NCBI RefSeq assembly: GCF_020005365.1
Contig: NZ_JACNML010000009.1
Span: 62,001 to 126,000 of the forward strand
Source: Kangiella shandongensis
Lineage (GTDB): Bacteria > Pseudomonadota > Gammaproteobacteria > Enterobacterales > Kangiellaceae
Direction of reading: 5' to 3'
Length of the DNA: 64,000 nt
This document shows, in pieces, positions 43,727 to 53,950 of this stretch (within the stretch, counting starts at the first letter, position 1; every line of letters begins with the position of its first letter). Below the pieces are notes generated by a model, which was not told the DNA's origin, made no database searches, and was given only the letters and a program-made list of their open reading frames with translations. Both the position numbers and the translations under genes were made by a program.

Positions 43727-44950
43727 ATGACCAGAGATACAAACACCACCACTGATGAGGCGAATCAGTTAGACAATTTACGCCATTCCATAGGACGTCT
43801 TGATGAGGACTTATTAAAGATCTTCGCCGAGCGCCGTAAATTGAGCATAGCCGTTGCGGCTAATAAGCTCACGGCAAACAGGAAAGTCAGGGATCAGGCT
43901 CAGGAGAAAAACTTGCTGACGAACCTGACTCAAAAAGGTCAAGCCCTGGGTATCGAGCCAAGCGTTACCTTGAGCCTGTTCCATAATATTATTGAGGACT
44001 CAGTACGTTCTCAGTACGACTATTTTCTTGAAAATCAACCTCCCGAGTCGTTGGAACCAATATCGCTTGCCGTATTAGGCGGGCCAGATTCTTACAGTCA
44101 TTTGGCCGCTCAACACCATTTTGCAACCAAAAAGCGCTCCTTCGAACCGCTTCACTGCCCCAGTTTCATGGCAATTTTCAAAGCCATTGAGGAGGGCCAG
44201 GCAGAATTAGGCATAGTACCAATCGAAAATACCACCTCAGGTAACATTACTGAGGTCTACGATCTGTTAATGCACCACAAACTAAGCATCGTTGGCGAAG
44301 AAAAGCTTAAGGTAAAACACTGTCTGGTGGCGACACAGGATGCCAGTATTGAAACGTTAAAGGATGTTTACTCACACCCACAGGCTATCGCTCAATGCAA
44401 AGACTTTTTCACTCAACATCCGCATATAACGGGTCATTACCGCAGTAGTTCGAGCTCAGCACTGAAGCTCGTTGCTGAATATCAAAACCCCAGTATTGGT
44501 GCTATAGCCAGTGAACAGGCTGCTGAAAACTCTGGCCTGAAAGTTTTGCGTTACGGTATTAACAATTACCAGGAAAACTACACACGCTTTTTGTTGATTT
44601 CCAAACAAGGAATCACGGTTCCATCAGCCGTGCCAGCTAAAACCACAGTCACGTTGCAGACGCCACAAAAGCCAGGTGCTCTGCTGGACTGCTTACAGGT
44701 TTTCAAAAGCCATGGCATTAATATGACCAAGCTGGAGTCACGCCCTATTCCGACCAAGCCTTGGCAGGAATTGTTTTATATTGACTTCGAAGGCAACTCC
44801 AATGATTTGGTAATTGAAAAAGCGCTTATGGAACTCAAACAAACAGCATCAGAGGTCACTATTCTTGGTAGCTATCCTTTGCATGATATTTTAGCGACAA
44901 AACTCGACAACCATGCGCTCAGCAATGAATTTGATTCGATCCAAAGGTAA
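43727..44950 (+). CDS. pheA: chorismate mutase/prephenate dehydratase (P-protein)
   Basis: Bifunctional enzyme converting chorismate to prephenate and then phenylpyruvate. An N-terminal chorismate mutase domain (DNLRHSIGRLDEDLLKIFAE) is followed by the dehydratase (VLGGPDSYSHLAAQHHF, TTSGNITEVYDLL, NNYQENYTRFLLIS) and a C-terminal ACT regulatory domain (PGALLDCLQVFKSHGINMTK, LESRP) that binds phenylalanine. The start at 43727 follows the attenuator; an upstream in-frame start at 43649 falls in the terminator and is wrong. Length about 407 residues. The DAHP synthase gene follows by 3 nt. Confidence 0.95.
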   Translation: MTRDTNTTTDEANQLDNLRHSIGRLDEDLLKIFAERRKLSIAVAANKLTANRKVRDQAQEKNLLTNLTQKGQALGIEPSVTLSLFHNIIEDSVRSQYDYFLENQPPESLEPISLAVLGGPDSYSHLAAQHHFATKKRSFEPLHCPSFMAIFKAIEEGQAELGIVPIENTTSGNITEVYDLLMHHKLSIVGEEKLKVKHCLVATQDASIETLKDVYSHPQAIAQCKDFFTQHPHITGHYRSSSSSALKLVAEYQNPSIGAIASEQAAENSGLKVLRYGINNYQENYTRFLLISKQGITVPSAVPAKTTVTLQTPQKPGALLDCLQVFKSHGINMTKLESRPIPTKPWQELFYIDFEGNSNDLVIEKALMELKQTASEVTILGSYPLHDILATKLDNHALSNEFDSIQR

Positions 44951-44953
44951 ATC

Positions 44954-45988
44954 ATGATGACGTCTTCGATACAAACAATTGAAAATATTAATATACAACG
45001 GCTGGATTTATTAGCGACGCCAGAATCATTAAAGCAGGATATCCCGTTATCACATAATGCGGCAAACACAGTGCTCTCGGGCCGACAAACGATAAAAAAT
45101 ATCTTGAACGGAAAAGATAACCGTTTATTAGCCATCGTTGGTCCCTGCTCTGTCCATGATATTAGCAGCGCTAAGGAGTATGCTGAGCGCTTAAAGGCTC
45201 TGCATGATAAGTTGGCCGATAAGATCTACATCGTGATGCGTTGCTATTTTGAAAAGCCTAGAACCAACATTGGTTGGAAAGGGTTAATTAATGACCCCAA
45301 CCTGGATGGCAGCAACGATATGAATTCTGGTTTGAGAAAAGCTCGAGAGTTTTTGGCATGGTTAGCCGACTTAGGTTTACCGGCTGCGACCGAAGCGCTG
45401 GATCCGGTGACACCTCAATACATTGCCGATCTCATCAGCTGGTCAGCTATCGGTGCCAGAACCACGGAATCGCAGACTCACCGTGAAATGGCTTCCGGAC
45501 TTTCTATGCCAGTCGGCTTTAAAAACAGTACTGACGGTTCGCTCACCGCTGCAGTCAATGCCATTATCAGTGCGCAATCAGAGCATACTTTCATTGGTAT
45601 TGATAATAGCGGCAGTACAGCGCTACTTCGGACTAAGGGTAATCCTGATGCCCACATCATCCTTCGAGGTGGAAAGCACCCGAACTACGATGTAGGCAGT
45701 ATTGCAGAGTGTATCGCGGAACTGGAGCAATCAAAGATTACACCGAAAATCATTGTCGATGCCAGCCACGGTAACTCCGGTAAAGATCACACAAAACAAC
45801 CAGCAGTAGCAGAAAGTGTTGCCGCACAAATCAAGAGTGGTAATAGTGCGCTTAAAGGGATCATGCTAGAGAGCCACTTAAAAGCTGGGAATCAGTCACT
45901 ATCAGATAATTTAGAATATGGAGTGTCTATTACAGACAGCTGTATCGATTGGGAAACAACTGAAAAGCTATTAGGTTCTTTACTGTAA
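44954..45988 (+). CDS. class I DAHP synthase
   Basis: Condenses PEP and erythrose 4-phosphate to DAHP, the first step of the shikimate pathway. The 344-residue enzyme has IVGPCSVHD, MRCYFEKPRTNIGWKGLIND, EALDPVTPQY, RTTESQTHREMASGL and DASHGNSGKDH, the class I-alpha (AroF/AroG/AroH) pattern. The isozyme type (Phe-, Tyr- or Trp-sensitive) cannot be told by eye. It starts 3 nt after pheA and is therefore under the same attenuator, coupling pathway entry to Phe/Tyr supply. Confidence 0.95.
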   Translation: MMTSSIQTIENINIQRLDLLATPESLKQDIPLSHNAANTVLSGRQTIKNILNGKDNRLLAIVGPCSVHDISSAKEYAERLKALHDKLADKIYIVMRCYFEKPRTNIGWKGLINDPNLDGSNDMNSGLRKAREFLAWLADLGLPAATEALDPVTPQYIADLISWSAIGARTTESQTHREMASGLSMPVGFKNSTDGSLTAAVNAIISAQSEHTFIGIDNSGSTALLRTKGNPDAHIILRGGKHPNYDVGSIAECIAELEQSKITPKIIVDASHGNSGKDHTKQPAVAESVAAQIKSGNSALKGIMLESHLKAGNQSLSDNLEYGVSITDSCIDWETTEKLLGSLL

Positions 45989-45992
45989 TATC

Positions 45993-46015
45993 AGCCCGCA
46001 CGATTTATGCGGGCT
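45993..46015. terminator. hairpin after the pheA operon
   Basis: AGCCCGCA, loop CGATTTA, TGCGGGCT. No T-run follows on either strand, so it is a weak or factor-dependent end for the DAHP synthase and amidohydrolase transcripts. Confidence 0.5.
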
Positions 46016-46031
46016 GCACCCTTTCAATAGC

Positions 46032-47429
46032 CTATAGGCGAGGAAACTTGCGGGTTAGGTTCTGCTCCTGCGGCTTACCATCCTGTTTATAAATAACACC
46101 TCCCTTCACCACCAAGTCCACTCGTTGTAGCAAGTTTATATACTTCAATACATCACCTTTGACGGCAATAATGTCTGCGTACTTACCAGGAACGATGGTT
46201 CCCACGTCCTTATCAACTCCCATGAATTTGGCGGGCCAATAGGTTGCTGCCTGAATCGCTTCCATTACCGGCACATCAAATTCTCTAACCCAGACATCCA
46301 GCTCATTCCAGGTTGACTGACAGTGAAACTTCATCGGAATACCACTATCCGTTCCGACTAGTAATATAGCACCGGACTCTCTCAGCTGATTAAATTTGGT
46401 CTTAAGCGTGGGTTTACGTTTTGGAGTCAACTGCATATAACCGAGTCGCTCAGGATGTTGAATGGATTGCTTTATATCCAGAATCGTCTCTTTGCTTAAC
46501 CCTCGCTTCCAACAGGCATTATCCAACGCTTCAGAATTTTCTCTAATATATTCGTAATTCCATAGCCCTTCTACGGTCGGCGTCCAATACAAGGGGCCAC
46601 CACTGATTCTACCTTTGGCCGTTCTTTCCTTGAGCTGCTCCATAATATCTTCTGGATACTCAGGCGCGGTGGTTAAGCCGGTATGTTCAAAGTTATCAAT
46701 ACCAATTTTCAAGCCAACTCGGATTTCATCCGGCTTATGGGAATGACCCACAACCTTCATGTCCAGCTTATGAGCCTCATCGACCACAGCTTTAGCATGC
46801 TCTATAGGCATCACATCATGGTCGATAAGTTTTACCACATCCATCCCGGCATCTTTTAACTTACGCACCTTACGCCTTGCATCTCTTTCGTTGTCCACGC
46901 CCCATCGAAAAGCCTCCGTACCAGGGTATGGTTTATGCTGAATAAATGGACCAGACATAAACATTCGGGGCCCACTTAACTCACCAGACTGAATCTTTGC
47001 TTTTATAGTTTGAGACTCCTCCAGCGGCGCCCCTAAATCCCTTGCGCTAGTCACGCCCGCCAACAACAGTTGTTCGGCTGAAGCAGGCATGATTTCCGTG
47101 CCAAGTTTATCAATATAAGCTTTATCCCAGTGCTTATAATCTGAGTGCCCATTGATCATCAAGTGAACATGCATATCCCACAAACCCGGCATGACAGTCA
47201 TACCTTCGGTAGATACCATCTGGTACTCGTTCGGTACATCTAGACTCGACTCTGTACCAACAGCAACAATTCGCTCACCTTTGACCAAAATAACGCTGTC
47301 ATGGATGACTTTACCACCAGTTCCATCAACCAACATACCACCGACAAAAGCTTTTAATTCATTAGCAGAACTTTTGAAGCTTACGAGACTTAGTAAAGCT
47401 GCTAATACAACCACTAGATATCGAGACAT
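46032..47429 (-). CDS. secreted amidohydrolase
   Basis: A 465-residue exported amidohydrolase. The start at 47429 gives a clean signal peptide (LVVVLAALLSLVSFKSSANE) with a GAGGTG ribosome site; the longer frame to 47480 is not supported. Metal-site motifs are MPGLWDMHVHLMINGH, VKLIDHDVMP, VVGHSHKPDE, FEHTGL and LVGTDSGIPMKF, matching the imidazolonepropionase-like amidohydrolase group. It is related to the lipoprotein at 29086-31215 but lacks the extra N-terminal beta domain. It lies 7 nt after the mechanosensitive channel gene and may be co-transcribed. Confidence 0.87.
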   Translation of the reverse strand: MSRYLVVVLAALLSLVSFKSSANELKAFVGGMLVDGTGGKVIHDSVILVKGERIVAVGTESSLDVPNEYQMVSTEGMTVMPGLWDMHVHLMINGHSDYKHWDKAYIDKLGTEIMPASAEQLLLAGVTSARDLGAPLEESQTIKAKIQSGELSGPRMFMSGPFIQHKPYPGTEAFRWGVDNERDARRKVRKLKDAGMDVVKLIDHDVMPIEHAKAVVDEAHKLDMKVVGHSHKPDEIRVGLKIGIDNFEHTGLTTAPEYPEDIMEQLKERTAKGRISGGPLYWTPTVEGLWNYEYIRENSEALDNACWKRGLSKETILDIKQSIQHPERLGYMQLTPKRKPTLKTKFNQLRESGAILLVGTDSGIPMKFHCQSTWNELDVWVREFDVPVMEAIQAATYWPAKFMGVDKDVGTIVPGKYADIIAVKGDVLKYINLLQRVDLVVKGGVIYKQDGKPQEQNLTRKFPRL

Positions 47430-47436
47430 AAACACC

Positions 47437-49704
47437 TCATTTCTTTTTTGATTCATTATCTTCAGTTTCTGCGTCCTCATCTAAAGGCAACGACTCCCCT
47501 GTCACAGACTGTAAGGGCAAAGAATGTTTATCCTCTTCTTTAACCACATTTAGATGGACATCTCTTTGTGGGAATGGGATCTCAATTCCATATTTATTTA
47601 AAGCAGTATCCAGCTCCCACATGTAAATACTTTGTATACGCGTTGGCCGCCGGACTCCATAGTGCGCAACCCAGACCAGCAACAGGAAGTTGACACTGTT
47701 ATCGCCAAACTCTGTCAACCACACATCGGGTTCTTTTCCCGGAACGTTTCTTAAAGTGTACTGCACGTTATTGGCGGCCTCGATAGCCGCTTTTTTAACA
47801 ATTTCCTTATCGGTTCCATAAGCAACGCCAAATGGAATCTTAACGCGACGCGTCGATTCTTTAAGCGTCCAGTTGGTAACGATATTAGTCACCATATAGG
47901 AGTTCGGAATGATGACATCAATATTATCGTTCGTATTAATTCGTGTGCTACGGGTTTTAATCTCTTTAACCTGACCTGTCGTACCATCTTCAAGCTCAAT
48001 GTAATCGCCAACCTTGAGCGTCTTTTCGAACATAATGGTTAAACCGGAAACAAAGTTACTGACCAGATTCTGTAGACCAAAACCGATACCAACCGATAGA
48101 GCACCAGCAATTAAGGTGATATTACTGAGGTTAAGTCCAAGCGCACTAAAGCCAGCAACCGCCGCAATAAAAATAATTAAATAGTGGATTAGTCTGTGCA
48201 ATAGATAAAGCGATGAATTATTTTTAATTTCATGCTTCTTCTCAAACCGGTGCACTAAGAAATTAACCAGCTTTGAAACCAAGTAACCTATTAAAATAAT
48301 AAAAAATAACTGAATAAGCGGTAGCAGAGTTATTGGCCGCTCATTAATACTGAACAAAGGCCGGTTTACCAAAGCAACGGTTTTATCCCACACCTGTCCA
48401 GTAAACTCTTTTACAGAATCCCAGGTCTTATTCAGACCCGACTGTTGAATATCTTCTATATCTTTTAATATTGATAACAGCAGCTGGTTATCACTGATGC
48501 TGGCACGCACGTCAGACATCGACTTCAACAACTGCTGAGCCTTCTTGCGGCGCTCCTCTGATAACTTCAAGAGATTCTGGCTATCACCGGTGCTTTGTTG
48601 CTGCAGATTGATATCAGACGACAGTAACGTATCGCGTGCCAACGCTTCGGCTTTATCAATTTCTTCTTCCGCAAGTCGAATGGCTTCTTCAGACTGAGTG
48701 ATCACCTCTCGCACTTCATCAATATCCGCCATTACCGGCGATTCGAGCTTTGATATTTCAGCTAACTTGTCCTGTTCAGTCGCTCGTTGCAGATTTAATA
48801 GAACATCACGGTAGGCCAGAAGTGTTAAGGAAAGATCCAGCTTTAATATCTCGTAGCTGGTAAAACCAATACTGGTTTCAGAAATATCGCGACTCAACTT
48901 CAAGTTCAGCTGCTTAAGTTCATCTTCCAGCTCGGTCTTTTGCTCTTGCAGACGCCCCCTTCTGTCATCAGGGAAAGGTTCAAATAGAATCCTTTCTTTG
49001 GCGGTTTCAAGACTGCTTATAATGGTATCAAGTTCAGCTCTGAGGCTGTCTTCACGTCGTTCTAAATTTTCCAGTAACTGGCTTTCGATGGCTTTGCTCA
49101 GTTGGCTGTTGACCCAGTTAAGAACCACCGCCAGCTGCTCAATACTGCCCTCCTCACTATTAAGGTAAGACACTTTCAGGATATCAATGGTATTGGTAGT
49201 CTGTTGAATGCTCTGAGTGACGCGTTCAACTTCATCCAACGTCTGGTCGCGTAGGAAGTCTATTTGCCGCCTTAACTGATTAATTTCTAGAAACTCATCA
49301 ACGCTGTATTGCTCTTTTAAAACAAAAGCCTGAGGAACACTGTAATCATCCTTGGTTTTATAACGCAGCTTTTTGTATTCCTGGGAGAGATTACGAATAA
49401 TGGCAACCCGCTCTAACAATGTATCTTTGCGCTCGCTTTCAACCTGCTGTACCGCCTGCTCCAATTTGTCAACGAACTTGATAAAGTAGGTTTCGAACGC
49501 TTTGGCTTCTTCCAACTCTGCATACTGGTTCCACCAGCGGCTACTCATATCCCGAATATTTGGCAGCTCCGGCTCGTCACTTTGCTCTTTCTGTCCCAGT
49601 AAGTTTAATGGATCGCTGCCGCTTGCTGAATAAACAGGGTTAATCCCCAATGACAATAGGACTCCTAGCAGCAACAATAGCTTATTGGGCAATATGTTCT
49701 TCAT
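47437..49704 (-). CDS. MscS-family mechanosensitive channel with large periplasmic domain
   Basis: A 755-residue inner-membrane channel of the MscK/YbdG-like type. It has a signal sequence (residues 1-27), a long periplasmic coiled-coil region (about 40-440), then a C-terminal membrane block whose pore helix is near GALSVGIGFGLQNLVSNFVSG, and the cytoplasmic beta domain VGDYIELEDGTTGQVKEIKT followed by NIDVIIPNSYMVTNIVTNW. The tail is acidic. It would release solutes under osmotic downshock. It is smaller than E. coli MscK (about 1,100 residues). The gene ends 7 nt before the amidohydrolase start. Confidence 0.88.
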   Translation of the reverse strand: MKNILPNKLLLLLGVLLSLGINPVYSASGSDPLNLLGQKEQSDEPELPNIRDMSSRWWNQYAELEEAKAFETYFIKFVDKLEQAVQQVESERKDTLLERVAIIRNLSQEYKKLRYKTKDDYSVPQAFVLKEQYSVDEFLEINQLRRQIDFLRDQTLDEVERVTQSIQQTTNTIDILKVSYLNSEEGSIEQLAVVLNWVNSQLSKAIESQLLENLERREDSLRAELDTIISSLETAKERILFEPFPDDRRGRLQEQKTELEDELKQLNLKLSRDISETSIGFTSYEILKLDLSLTLLAYRDVLLNLQRATEQDKLAEISKLESPVMADIDEVREVITQSEEAIRLAEEEIDKAEALARDTLLSSDINLQQQSTGDSQNLLKLSEERRKKAQQLLKSMSDVRASISDNQLLLSILKDIEDIQQSGLNKTWDSVKEFTGQVWDKTVALVNRPLFSINERPITLLPLIQLFFIILIGYLVSKLVNFLVHRFEKKHEIKNNSSLYLLHRLIHYLIIFIAAVAGFSALGLNLSNITLIAGALSVGIGFGLQNLVSNFVSGLTIMFEKTLKVGDYIELEDGTTGQVKEIKTRSTRINTNDNIDVIIPNSYMVTNIVTNWTLKESTRRVKIPFGVAYGTDKEIVKKAAIEAANNVQYTLRNVPGKEPDVWLTEFGDNSVNFLLLVWVAHYGVRRPTRIQSIYMWELDTALNKYGIEIPFPQRDVHLNVVKEEDKHSLPLQSVTGESLPLDEDAETEDNESKKK

Positions 49705-49833
49705 AGCGGTCAGTTTACGCTCCCTTAACCTACATTATGACTACAGTATAAATAGTGTACCACTAGACCAGCGGCAGTCGATGCTATTCCATAAAAAGTT
49801 GTCAAAACTCAACGGCTATAATCTACAGCCATA

Positions 49834-49860
49834 AAAAAAGCTGCTAAAAAGCAGCTTTTT
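49834..49860 (-). terminator. terminator of serS
   Basis: AAAAAGCTGC, loop, GCAGCTTTTT with a T-run on the minus strand just after the serS stop at 49865. Confidence 0.85.
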
Positions 49861-49864
49861 AAAA

Positions 49865-51139
<1,275 letters not shown>

Positions 51140-51158
51140 TTATAGGTTTAGTGGACAA

Positions 51159-51542
51159 TTAGCCCGACATTCTACCACCAAGCCAGGCGCCGACAAACAC
51201 GAAAAGCAGGCAAAGTAGTAAATTTCCAAGAATATTCATGCCGGCCTTAAGCCATACCTGCTGCTCCAGCAAATACAAAGTCTCTAATGAGAAGGTGGAA
51301 AATGTCGTTAAGGCACCGAGAAAACCAATAATCACACCGTCTTTAACGGCCACAGATGCATCGCTGCCTTCCCAGTAATTAATCAGAAAGCCTGCCAGAA
51401 AACAACCTAGGATATTAGCTATCAGGGTGCCATAAAGAAATTGTTCACCAAGCATCCACTCCGACAGGTGGCGAATCTTAAATCGTATAACAGCACCTAA
51501 GGCACCTCCGGCTCCAATAGCCCCTATTACTGCCAAATTCAT
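51159..51542 (-). CDS. crcB: fluoride exporter CrcB/Fluc
   Basis: A 127-residue four-helix dual-topology fluoride channel. Motifs GAIGAGGALGAVIRFKIRH, LIANILGCFLAGFLIN (Asn in TM2) and GALTTFSTFSLE (the conserved GxxTTFSTF track with the Phe box) are present. It lies between rarA (22 nt) and serS (25 nt), part of the conserved cluster. No fluoride riboswitch is visible upstream. Confidence 0.93.
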   Translation of the reverse strand: MNLAVIGAIGAGGALGAVIRFKIRHLSEWMLGEQFLYGTLIANILGCFLAGFLINYWEGSDASVAVKDGVIIGFLGALTTFSTFSLETLYLLEQQVWLKAGMNILGNLLLCLLFVFVGAWLGGRMSG

Positions 51543-51564
51543 TCAATGTCCCACTATTGTCACG

Positions 51565-52902
51565 TTATCGTTTATTGGCTTCATCAGTTCGTTGTTGTAG
51601 CCACTGCATTTTCTGCGCAATCTTTTTCTCTAACCCGCGCTCGACTGGCTGGTAATAATTTACAGGCTCCTTCTCTTCAGGGAAGTAAGTTTGCCCTGCT
51701 GAAAAAGCATCTGGCTCGTCATGATCATAACGGTAGCCCTGCCCATAATCCAGCTCCTTCATAAGAGTGGTTGGTGCATTACGAATGTGCATCGGTACGT
51801 CATAAGTCGGTTCATTACTGACTTCCTTACGCGCATGATTATAGGCCTTATAAACAGCATTACTCTTGGGTGCACAAGCCAAATACAGAATAGCCTGGGC
51901 AATGGTGAGCTCTCCCTCTGGACTGCCTAAACGTTCCTGTACGTCCCATGCGTTTAATGCCAGCGCAAGGCCTCGAGGATCAGCGTTACCAATATCCTCA
52001 CTGGCCATTCTAACGACTCTTCGGGCTACATACAGTGGATCACAACCACCATCCAGCATCCGACAATACCAATAGAGCGCAGCGTTAGGATCACTACCAC
52101 GAACAGACTTATGCAGGGCTGAAATCTGATCGTAAAAATGCTCACCACCCTTATCAAAACGACGTAAAGACTGAGTTAAGGTTTCCTCAAGAACCTTATT
52201 GTTGATGACTGGAGCCTGATCGTTTTCAGCCAAAGCCAGTTCAGATGCTAGCTCAAGAAAATTTAATAAGCGCCTGCCATCGCCGTCAGATGCCTGGACT
52301 AAGATTTCAACGGCATCTTCTTCTATCGTTAAATTCAGGGCCCCCAAACCTTTATCACAGTCTTTAATGGCTCTTTTTATTAATTCTCGTAAAGCTTGCT
52401 CTGAAAGGTCCTTTAATACAAAAACCCGGGCTCGCGATAGTAGTGCGTTGTTCAGTTCAAATGAAGGGTTTTCTGTAGTGGCGCCGATAAAAGTAACTGT
52501 TCCGTTCTCTACGTAGGGCAAAAAGGCATCCTGCTGCGCCTTATTAAATCGATGCACCTCATCGACGAATAAAAGGGTTTGCTTGCCCTGTGCTTGATAT
52601 TGTTTAGCTTCTTCTACGGCCGCCCGAATATCTTTCACGCCAGCGAGGACTGCCGAGATAGTAATGAAGTGGGCATTAGAGGTGTTAGCAATGAGACGTG
52701 CCAACGTTGTTTTCCCGGTACCTGGAGGGCCCCAGAAAATCATGGAGAACGGCTTTTGCGCTTCAATCGCCTGATATAACGGCTTACCGCTGGCTAACAG
52801 ATGTTCCTGACCAACATACTCTTCGAGCTGTTGTGGCCGCATCCTGTCGGCCAACGGTACGTAAACTTGGGAATCTTCAAACAGTTGGTTTTGTTGACTC
52901 AT
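51565..52902 (-). CDS. rarA: replication-associated recombination protein RarA
   Basis: AAA+ clamp-loader-like ATPase that acts at stalled replication forks. Walker [16 protein letters not shown] near 55, Walker [19 protein letters not shown] near 110, sensor 1 [13 protein letters not shown] and the C-terminal MgsA tetramer domain ([29 protein letters not shown]) are all visible. At 445 residues it is normal. The lolA gene lies 12 nt upstream. Confidence 0.95.
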   Translation of the reverse strand: MSQQNQLFEDSQVYVPLADRMRPQQLEEYVGQEHLLASGKPLYQAIEAQKPFSMIFWGPPGTGKTTLARLIANTSNAHFITISAVLAGVKDIRAAVEEAKQYQAQGKQTLLFVDEVHRFNKAQQDAFLPYVENGTVTFIGATTENPSFELNNALLSRARVFVLKDLSEQALRELIKRAIKDCDKGLGALNLTIEEDAVEILVQASDGDGRRLLNFLELASELALAENDQAPVINNKVLEETLTQSLRRFDKGGEHFYDQISALHKSVRGSDPNAALYWYCRMLDGGCDPLYVARRVVRMASEDIGNADPRGLALALNAWDVQERLGSPEGELTIAQAILYLACAPKSNAVYKAYNHARKEVSNEPTYDVPMHIRNAPTTLMKELDYGQGYRYDHDEPDAFSAGQTYFPEEKEPVNYYQPVERGLEKKIAQKMQWLQQRTDEANKR

Positions 52903-52914
52903 TCAATATCTTGG

Positions 52915-53595
52915 TTACAACGCTTCTTGAGAAACATTGTCCGCCACTTTTTCACGATTATCAATAACGTCTACATCTTCCGGGGCAACGAACTTGAAAT
53001 ACTCATCACCAAAGTCTGGCTCAAGGCTCACATTATTGAACTCAATAAGCGTGGTTTGGCCTAAATTATCGCTGACTTTCAATGCCACCAGCTCATCGCC
53101 CTTAAACTCTATCATCAGGCGCTCAAATAATGCTTCTTCGTTGCGAGAGCTCAGTTGAAATAAACTGACATCGTCTTGATCAGTGTCTATTTCTGCCACA
53201 TTGTACTTATCAACGATCTCCACTTTTTCTTTAGTCAAGATTGCAGCAGGGGTAGTTTCTAAACTTTTCTCCAAACCGGAAACGTTAATTTGCTCAATGT
53301 CACGGTCAAACTGCCAGAGGTTTTGACCGTCTGCAACAAGTTCCTGTTCATAAGGGTCAGTTACAACCCAGCGAAACTGTTTTGGACGCTGTAATTCAAA
53401 GTAACCTGAAGATGAATCAAGCACCGAGTTAAACTCATCGCGAATCTCTTGGCTAAAATCCGCCTTATAACTATTAATATTGGTTAATTTCTCTTCTAAC
53501 TTATGTGCAGCGTCAGCATAAGCATTCATGCTGCTAAATACTACAGAGACACATAAGATGATGATTTTTGTCGCTTGTTCAAATAAAAACTTCAT
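52915..53595 (-). CDS. lolA: outer-membrane lipoprotein carrier LolA
   Basis: Periplasmic chaperone that carries lipoproteins from LolCDE to LolB. A signal peptide (cleavage near AYA-D, residue 28) is followed by NINSYKADFSQEIRD, SGYFELQRPKQFRWVVTDPY, and LWQFDRDIEQINVS, the LolA beta-barrel pattern. About 226 residues with a longer C-terminus than E. coli. It sits between ftsK (355 nt gap) and rarA, conserved order. Confidence 0.92.
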   Translation of the reverse strand: MKFLFEQATKIIILCVSVVFSSMNAYADAAHKLEEKLTNINSYKADFSQEIRDEFNSVLDSSSGYFELQRPKQFRWVVTDPYEQELVADGQNLWQFDRDIEQINVSGLEKSLETTPAAILTKEKVEIVDKYNVAEIDTDQDDVSLFQLSSRNEEALFERLMIEFKGDELVALKVSDNLGQTTLIEFNNVSLEPDFGDEYFKFVAPEDVDVIDNREKVADNVSQEAL

Positions 53596-53718
53596 AACAA
53601 TACCTTTCGGCTGTACTTAACTAACTACCGTTATACAGCCCATAGACTGAATTTGGACTTAATATCTGACTGTATGGATTAGAAGAGCCAGTTTTATCAT
53701 ATGCCTCGCTTTACCAAC

Positions 53719-53739
53719 GATGGATTACGTTAACCCATC
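53719..53739. repeat. REP-like inverted repeat
   Basis: GATGGATTA and TAACCCATC flank CGT and pair with one mismatch. The outer part, GATGG..CCCATCCTA, resembles 80-116, suggesting a dispersed repeat family with a TAACCCATCCTA core. Confidence 0.45.
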
Positions 53740-53859
53740 CTATAATTGGAGACTAACGACTATTCAGCGTCAGTGGTGAGGCCAAGACCCCGCGCTCTTT
53801 ATTTTGTCACAATCTTGTTCTTCTAGCCTTGAGCGTCAGCGGCGAAGTAGATACGAGGC

Positions 53860-53917
53860 AAAAGATATTTTTCTCGTGCAGTTTACCAAGAGTAAATGAG
53901 CACAGAAAATATCTTTT
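53860..53917. repeat. long inverted repeat
   Basis: AAAAGATATTTT at 53860-53871 and AAAATATCTTTT at 53906-53917 are perfect inverses; the inner bases CTCGTGC and GAGCAC extend the pairing with gaps. The loop is about 20-34 nt. It lies 34 nt beyond the ftsK stop. Confidence 0.7.
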
Positions 53918-53950
53918 AACAAAGCAGCTACAAGTAAGCTAGCTCAACAT

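Larger units (their letters stand above)
53596..53950. other. 355-nt intergenic region between ftsK and lolA
   Basis: No gene is visible. It contains a REP-like inverted repeat at 53719-53739, an AGCGTCAG-containing motif repeated at about 53767 and 53833, and a long inverted repeat at 53860-53917. The A+T-rich segment near 53600-53660 could hold the lolA promoter. Confidence 0.55.

Noticed and set aside
45993-46015. Intrinsic terminator of the pheA operon
   Set aside because: The stem is good but no T-run follows on either strand; kept only as a weak hairpin.
51543-51564. Fluoride riboswitch before crcB
   Set aside because: Only 22 nt separate rarA and crcB; there is no room for the riboswitch.
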